The notes beneath the pieces were generated by a model, which did no database searches, had not been told where the DNA came from, and saw only the letters and a program-made list of their open reading frames with translations. A DNA stretch of 64,000 nt from a bacterium (GTDB lineage: Bacteria; Gemmatimonadota; Glassbacteria; GWA2-58-10). This document shows, piece after piece, positions 61,047-64,000 of the stretch (positions within the stretch are counted from its first letter, which is position 1; each line of letters begins with the position of its first letter). The stretch is from the NCBI GenBank assembly GCA_021372515.1, contig JAJFUG010000039.1, forward strand, positions 1 through 64,000, read 5' to 3'. A program made the position numbers and the translations under genes.

Positions 61047-61586
61047 TTACCTCCTATCGGGACGCTCCAGCCGGAACAGCAGCCCGCTTGCCGGCGGCTC
61101 ATCCATCCCGTCAGGCGCGAACCCGGAGCGCAACAGCACCTTGACCGAGGCCGGGTTGTCCGGCGCGGTCCGGGCGATAATCCTCGCCACCCCCGACTGA
61201 CTGAAAGCCCAGGCCGCCAGCGCCCGCACCATCTCGCCCGCCAGGCCGCGGCAGCGCCAGTCCGGCTGCACGGAGTAGCCGATTTCCACTTGCCCCTTCC
61301 CGCCCGGAGCACCCAGGAACCCGGCGCTGCCTACCAGCACCGGCGGTGAATCCACCCCCCGGCCCTCTTCCAGCAGAGCGTACCAGCCGTACCAGCCCAC
61401 AGCCTCCGGGTGAGCGGCGAGCTGCTCTTCGAACCAGGGCAGGGCCTCGGCCAGGGAGTCGAGCGGCCAGCCGGGCGGCACCACTGCATCCAGAATCACA
61501 GCCAGGCGCGCGCGGTCGGCCATCTCGGCCCGCACGCTCTCCACAGTGGAGGGGACCAGACGCAGACGCTCGGTCCGGATTTGCAT
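61047..61586 (-). CDS. GNAT-family N-acetyltransferase (RimJ/RimL-like)
   Basis: A 179-residue acetyltransferase starting MQIRTERLRLVP, the typical opening of RimJ/RimL-type proteins. Core motif: VEIGYSVQPDWRCRGLAGEM, with the acetyl-CoA loop Q/R-x-x-G-x-A as RCRGLAG, then ARTAPDNPASVKVLLRSGF. ATG 61586 has GGGAGGA upstream. Acts on protein N-termini, antibiotics or small amines; the target is unknown. Confidence 0.85.
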   Translation of the reverse strand: MQIRTERLRLVPSTVESVRAEMADRARLAVILDAVVPPGWPLDSLAEALPWFEEQLAAHPEAVGWYGWYALLEEGRGVDSPPVLVGSAGFLGAPGGKGQVEIGYSVQPDWRCRGLAGEMVRALAAWAFSQSGVARIIARTAPDNPASVKVLLRSGFAPDGMDEPPASGLLFRLERPDRR

Positions 61587-61618
61587 ATCGCACCGTCCTC
61601 CCACACCCGGGGAACACC

Positions 61619-61652
61619 ATAAAAAACAAGGGGCGGGTTTGAAACCCGCCCC
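61619..61652 (-). terminator. Intrinsic terminator of the rnpA-yidD-yidC unit
   Basis: GGGGCGGGTTT (61630-61640) pairs with AAACCCGCCCC (61642-61652) nearly without a loop; on the minus strand TTGTTTTTT follows, 50 bp past the yidC stop. Confidence 0.85.
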
Positions 61653-61701
61653 TGCAAAGACACTCAGGTCAGAATCTGCATTCTATCGAGGCGGTCGCGA
61701 A

Positions 61702-63444
61702 TCAGGATTTTTTCTTCCGCCCGCCGGACTGTTTCGGCGCAGCCACCGCCTTGACCGGTCCCGCCGCCGCGGCCGCCGCCTGCAGCGGCGCGTGGTAGCG
61801 TTTCTGGATGTACATCTGCTGGAACATCTGGATCACGTTGAAAATCGTGTAGTACAACACCAGCCCGGAGGAGAAATTGATGAAGAAGATGAGCATCATG
61901 ATCGGCATCATGTACATCATCGGCTTCATCTTGGGATCGGTCTGCGTGGGGGTGAGTTTCTGCTGCACGAACATCGACACCGCCATCAGCACCGGCATGA
62001 CATAGTACGGGTCGGGCTGGCTCAGGTCGTGGATCCAGAGGAACGCATCGGCCCCGCGCAGCTCGATGGTGCGCTGGAACACGTAGAACAGGGCGAACAG
62101 CACCGGCATCTGGATCACCATCGGCAGGCAGCCGCCCAACGGGTTGACCTTGTGCTCGCGGTAGAGCTTGAGCATCTCCTCCTGCTGCTTGCGCGGGTCA
62201 TCCTTGAAACGCTCGCGCATCTCGGTCATCAACGGCTGGATTTTCTGCATCTCGATCTGGCTCTTGGTGCTCTTGATAGTCAGCGGGTAGAACACCACCT
62301 TTACCAGCAGGGCGAACAGCACCAGGATCAGCGCGTAGTTTGACACATAGGTGTGCATCCAGAGCATGATCCGCAGGATCATCTTGGTGAAAGGCTGGAT
62401 GATGACCCAGCCGTACTCGAAAATCTTGGGCAGGCCGTAGTTGAGCCGGGTGATCTGGTCGTAGGCCTGGGGTCCGGCGTAGATCGAATAGACCACCGGC
62501 GTTCCGGCCTGGGCCGGGATTGGGAAACGCCCGCGGAAATAGATGCGCTTGGCCTCCAGGTTGCCCGAGGCGCTCATCCCGTCCATCGGGGCGTCCGGTA
62601 CGAAGAAGGTAGTGATAAAGTACTGGCTTTTAAGCCCGCCCCAGAGGATCCTGTGCTCGCCGCTGGGCTGCCAGTCGCTCTTGGAGAGGTCCTTGATCGA
62701 TTTTTCGACCACCGAGCCGTTGTCGTAGTAGATCGCCTTGTAGCTGGCGTAGTCGGCGTCCGGCTTTTTCTCGTTCGACAGCAGGGTCGGGCCCAGGGTG
62801 ACCTCCAGCGCGTTGCCGCTGGCGCCGCTTAGCTGCGGCGGCAGGTACATGGCGCTTTCGATCAGGTAGCTGTCGTTGTGGAAAGTGTAGACAATGCGGA
62901 TCGTAGCCCCGCCGTTCAGGGTGTCGAGAAAAGTGATCGTCCCCTGCGGGTTCGACTTGTCCAGGCGCAGGCTGAGCTTGTCGGCGCAGAAACGGCGCGC
63001 GCCCAGGTCGACATCCTTGCCGCTGCCGCCGAAAATCAGGCGGGAGGACAGGAAACGGCTCTCATCCGGGATGAGCTGCACCGGGGGGAGCTTGTCGGAG
63101 TCGGCGTTTTTCGCTGCCCCGTTGAAAGAGGGATAGTGCTTGAGCCCGGCCTTGACCAGCACGGCCCCGCGGGTGATGAAACGGTACTCGTACAGCTCGC
63201 CGCTCACCACCACCGTGTCCACCGGGGTCTCATCCACCGGCTCGACATCGGGTGCGGACAAATCGCTTAAAGCACCCGGTTCGGTAGCGACACGGGCGGC
63301 GGTGTCGGACTTTATGACCTGGGTCGTGTCGGCCGGTGCGTTGACCGTCGCCGGGCGTGGCTGCGGCTTGGGGGCGAACCACAGCATGTAGACGATCCAG
63401 ACCACGAAGATCAGGGCCGTCGCCAGTGCCGTTCTCTTATCCAT
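61702..63444 (-). CDS. yidC: Membrane protein insertase YidC
   Basis: A 580-residue insertase that places proteins into the inner membrane, alone or with SecYEG. N-terminal helix (about 5-22), a large periplasmic beta domain (about 50-335), then five C-terminal helices with the conserved core (LYREHKVNPLGGCLPMVIQM, FALFYVFQRTIELRGA) and a Lys/Ala-rich tail (GGRKKKS). The Gram-negative domain order supports an outer-membrane organism. ATG 63444 has GAGGT upstream. It lies 51 bp after yidD. Confidence 0.96.
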   Translation of the reverse strand: MDKRTALATALIFVVWIVYMLWFAPKPQPRPATVNAPADTTQVIKSDTAARVATEPGALSDLSAPDVEPVDETPVDTVVVSGELYEYRFITRGAVLVKAGLKHYPSFNGAAKNADSDKLPPVQLIPDESRFLSSRLIFGGSGKDVDLGARRFCADKLSLRLDKSNPQGTITFLDTLNGGATIRIVYTFHNDSYLIESAMYLPPQLSGASGNALEVTLGPTLLSNEKKPDADYASYKAIYYDNGSVVEKSIKDLSKSDWQPSGEHRILWGGLKSQYFITTFFVPDAPMDGMSASGNLEAKRIYFRGRFPIPAQAGTPVVYSIYAGPQAYDQITRLNYGLPKIFEYGWVIIQPFTKMILRIMLWMHTYVSNYALILVLFALLVKVVFYPLTIKSTKSQIEMQKIQPLMTEMRERFKDDPRKQQEEMLKLYREHKVNPLGGCLPMVIQMPVLFALFYVFQRTIELRGADAFLWIHDLSQPDPYYVMPVLMAVSMFVQQKLTPTQTDPKMKPMMYMMPIMMLIFFINFSSGLVLYYTIFNVIQMFQQMYIQKRYHAPLQAAAAAAGPVKAVAAPKQSGGRKKKS

Positions 63445-63495
63445 CAATACCTCATGCTCTGATTGACGTTTTCAGTCGCTCCGGGGCAGCCCCGC

Positions 63496-63726
63496 TCAGG
63501 GCAGGTCCACTCCGCCGGGATGGAAGGGGTGGCAGCGGGAAAGACGGCGCAGGGCGCGCCACGCACCCTTGAACGGTCCGTACTTGCTCACGCTTTGCCG
63601 CGCGTACTCGGAACAGCTCGGGTAAAAACGGCAGGAAGGCGGCAGGAACGGACTGACAAGGCGCTGGTAAAGGAATACCAGTGCCAGCAGGACCGCCTGC
63701 AAAGCCTTTTCGATCCATTTCAGCAT
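63496..63726 (-). CDS. yidD: Membrane protein insertion efficiency factor YidD
   Basis: A 76-residue protein that helps YidC-dependent insertion at the inner membrane. The family core is intact: YQRLVSPFLPPSCRFYPSCS with three Cys, EYARQSVSKYGPFKGAW and RRLSRCHPFHPGG. It lies between rnpA (10 bp) and yidC, in the standard gene order. Confidence 0.95.
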   Translation of the reverse strand: MLKWIEKALQAVLLALVFLYQRLVSPFLPPSCRFYPSCSEYARQSVSKYGPFKGAWRALRRLSRCHPFHPGGVDLP

Positions 63727-63736
63727 AATCTGTCCA

Positions 63737-64000
63737 TCAGGGGACGTTGCCCCCGTCCACCGGCTCGCTCCTGGCTGCGGCGCAGGACTCCACTTTCCGG
63801 GCCAGGCGCAGGTAACGCTCGTTCAACTCGCTGTATTTCAAGCCGTAGCAGTCCGGAGTGATCCGCAGCACCACCAGCCGCCCGCTCTCCAGCACTCCGG
63901 CGCGGCGCACTATTTCCTGAAGGCGGCGGCGCAGACGGTTGCGATCAACCACGCTGCGCTTGAATTTCGGCACCACCAGGGCGAAACGGCTGTGGCATTC
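63737..64000 (-). CDS. rnpA: Ribonuclease P protein component, 3' part (start beyond window)
   Basis: The last 87 residues of RnpA, which with the P RNA trims tRNA 5' ends. The frame stays open to the window edge (ECHSRFALVVPKFKRSVVDR). The core RNR motif is seen as VVDRNRLRRRLQEIVR, followed by DCYGLKYSELNERYLRLARK. The N-terminal 30 or so residues are missing here. rpmH and perhaps dnaA/oriC are expected just beyond. Confidence 0.92.
   Translation of the reverse strand, partial: ECHSRFALVVPKFKRSVVDRNRLRRRLQEIVRRAGVLESGRLVVLRITPDCYGLKYSELNERYLRLARKVESCAAARSEPVDGGNVP

Overview
The window is high-GC bacterial chromosome (roughly 65% by eye, with AT-rich dips at promoters). It carries a GWxTD-domain protein, a DUF5777 beta-barrel protein, dockerin-like domains and a type IX secretion (T9SS)/FlgD-like C-terminal sorting domain. 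It also has a menaquinone methyltransferase and many multihaem c-type cytochromes. Together these suggest an uncultured Gram-negative member of the Fibrobacterota-Chlorobiota-Bacteroidota (FCB) superphylum with anaerobic respiration. The phylum cannot be fixed from this sequence alone. The right edge has the rnpA-yidD-yidC order typical of the neighbourhood of a replication origin.

Layout. 0-5.5 kb: 3' part of a GWxTD protein, a DinB-like protein, superoxide reductase, a flavin-binding stress-type protein, a URO-D-family methyltransferase, a 404-bp mobile repeat with a perfect 9-bp target duplication, and menG. 5.5-12.2 kb: a membrane histidine kinase and NtrC-type activator, then two tandem operator-like palindromes and a sigma-54 promoter. 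These drive a three-gene set: two secreted Asp-rich calcium-repeat proteins and an outer-membrane barrel. 12.5-19.2 kb: an electron-transfer locus in two transcription units. The first has an outer-membrane barrel, an 11-haem cytochrome and a 14-haem lipoprotein. The second has a Rieske protein, a fused cytochrome b and a membrane-anchored 9-haem cytochrome. 19.2-23.4 kb: a TetR-ferredoxin-DUF4405 operon with a readable promoter and operator, a 9-haem cytochrome with a dockerin and T9SS tail, and an ArsR regulator.

23.9-34.2 kb: secreted esterase, FGGY kinase, acetamidase/formamidase, a 1111-residue DUF5107/TPR protein, DNA alkyl-transferase and three small DNA-binding regulators. 34.5-36.9 kb: a second redox operon (monohaem lipoprotein, DUF5777 barrel, Rieske, DUF2231). 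37-49.8 kb: tRNA-Ser, an acyl-carrier-like protein with an oxidoreductase, sucCD, ndk, thiL, HU, gltX, a dockerin/SH3 secreted protein, tRNA-Gln followed by glnS, and an ABC ATPase. 49.9-64 kb: a soluble histidine kinase, a 37-residue lysine-rich micro-protein, SGNH hydrolase, periplasmic nitrilase-like protein, diguanylate cyclase, two close HU paralogues around a hydroxyacid dehydrogenase, a GH18 chitinase, a second copy of the mobile repeat, a GNAT protein, and yidC-yidD-rnpA.

How it fits together (inference). Menaquinol made through MenG would be oxidised by the Rieske/cytochrome b pair. Electrons would pass to the 9-haem, 11-haem and 14-haem cytochromes and possibly through the neighbouring barrel to the cell surface, where the T9SS-exported 9-haem protein could act. 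This is the best candidate in the window for an undescribed system.
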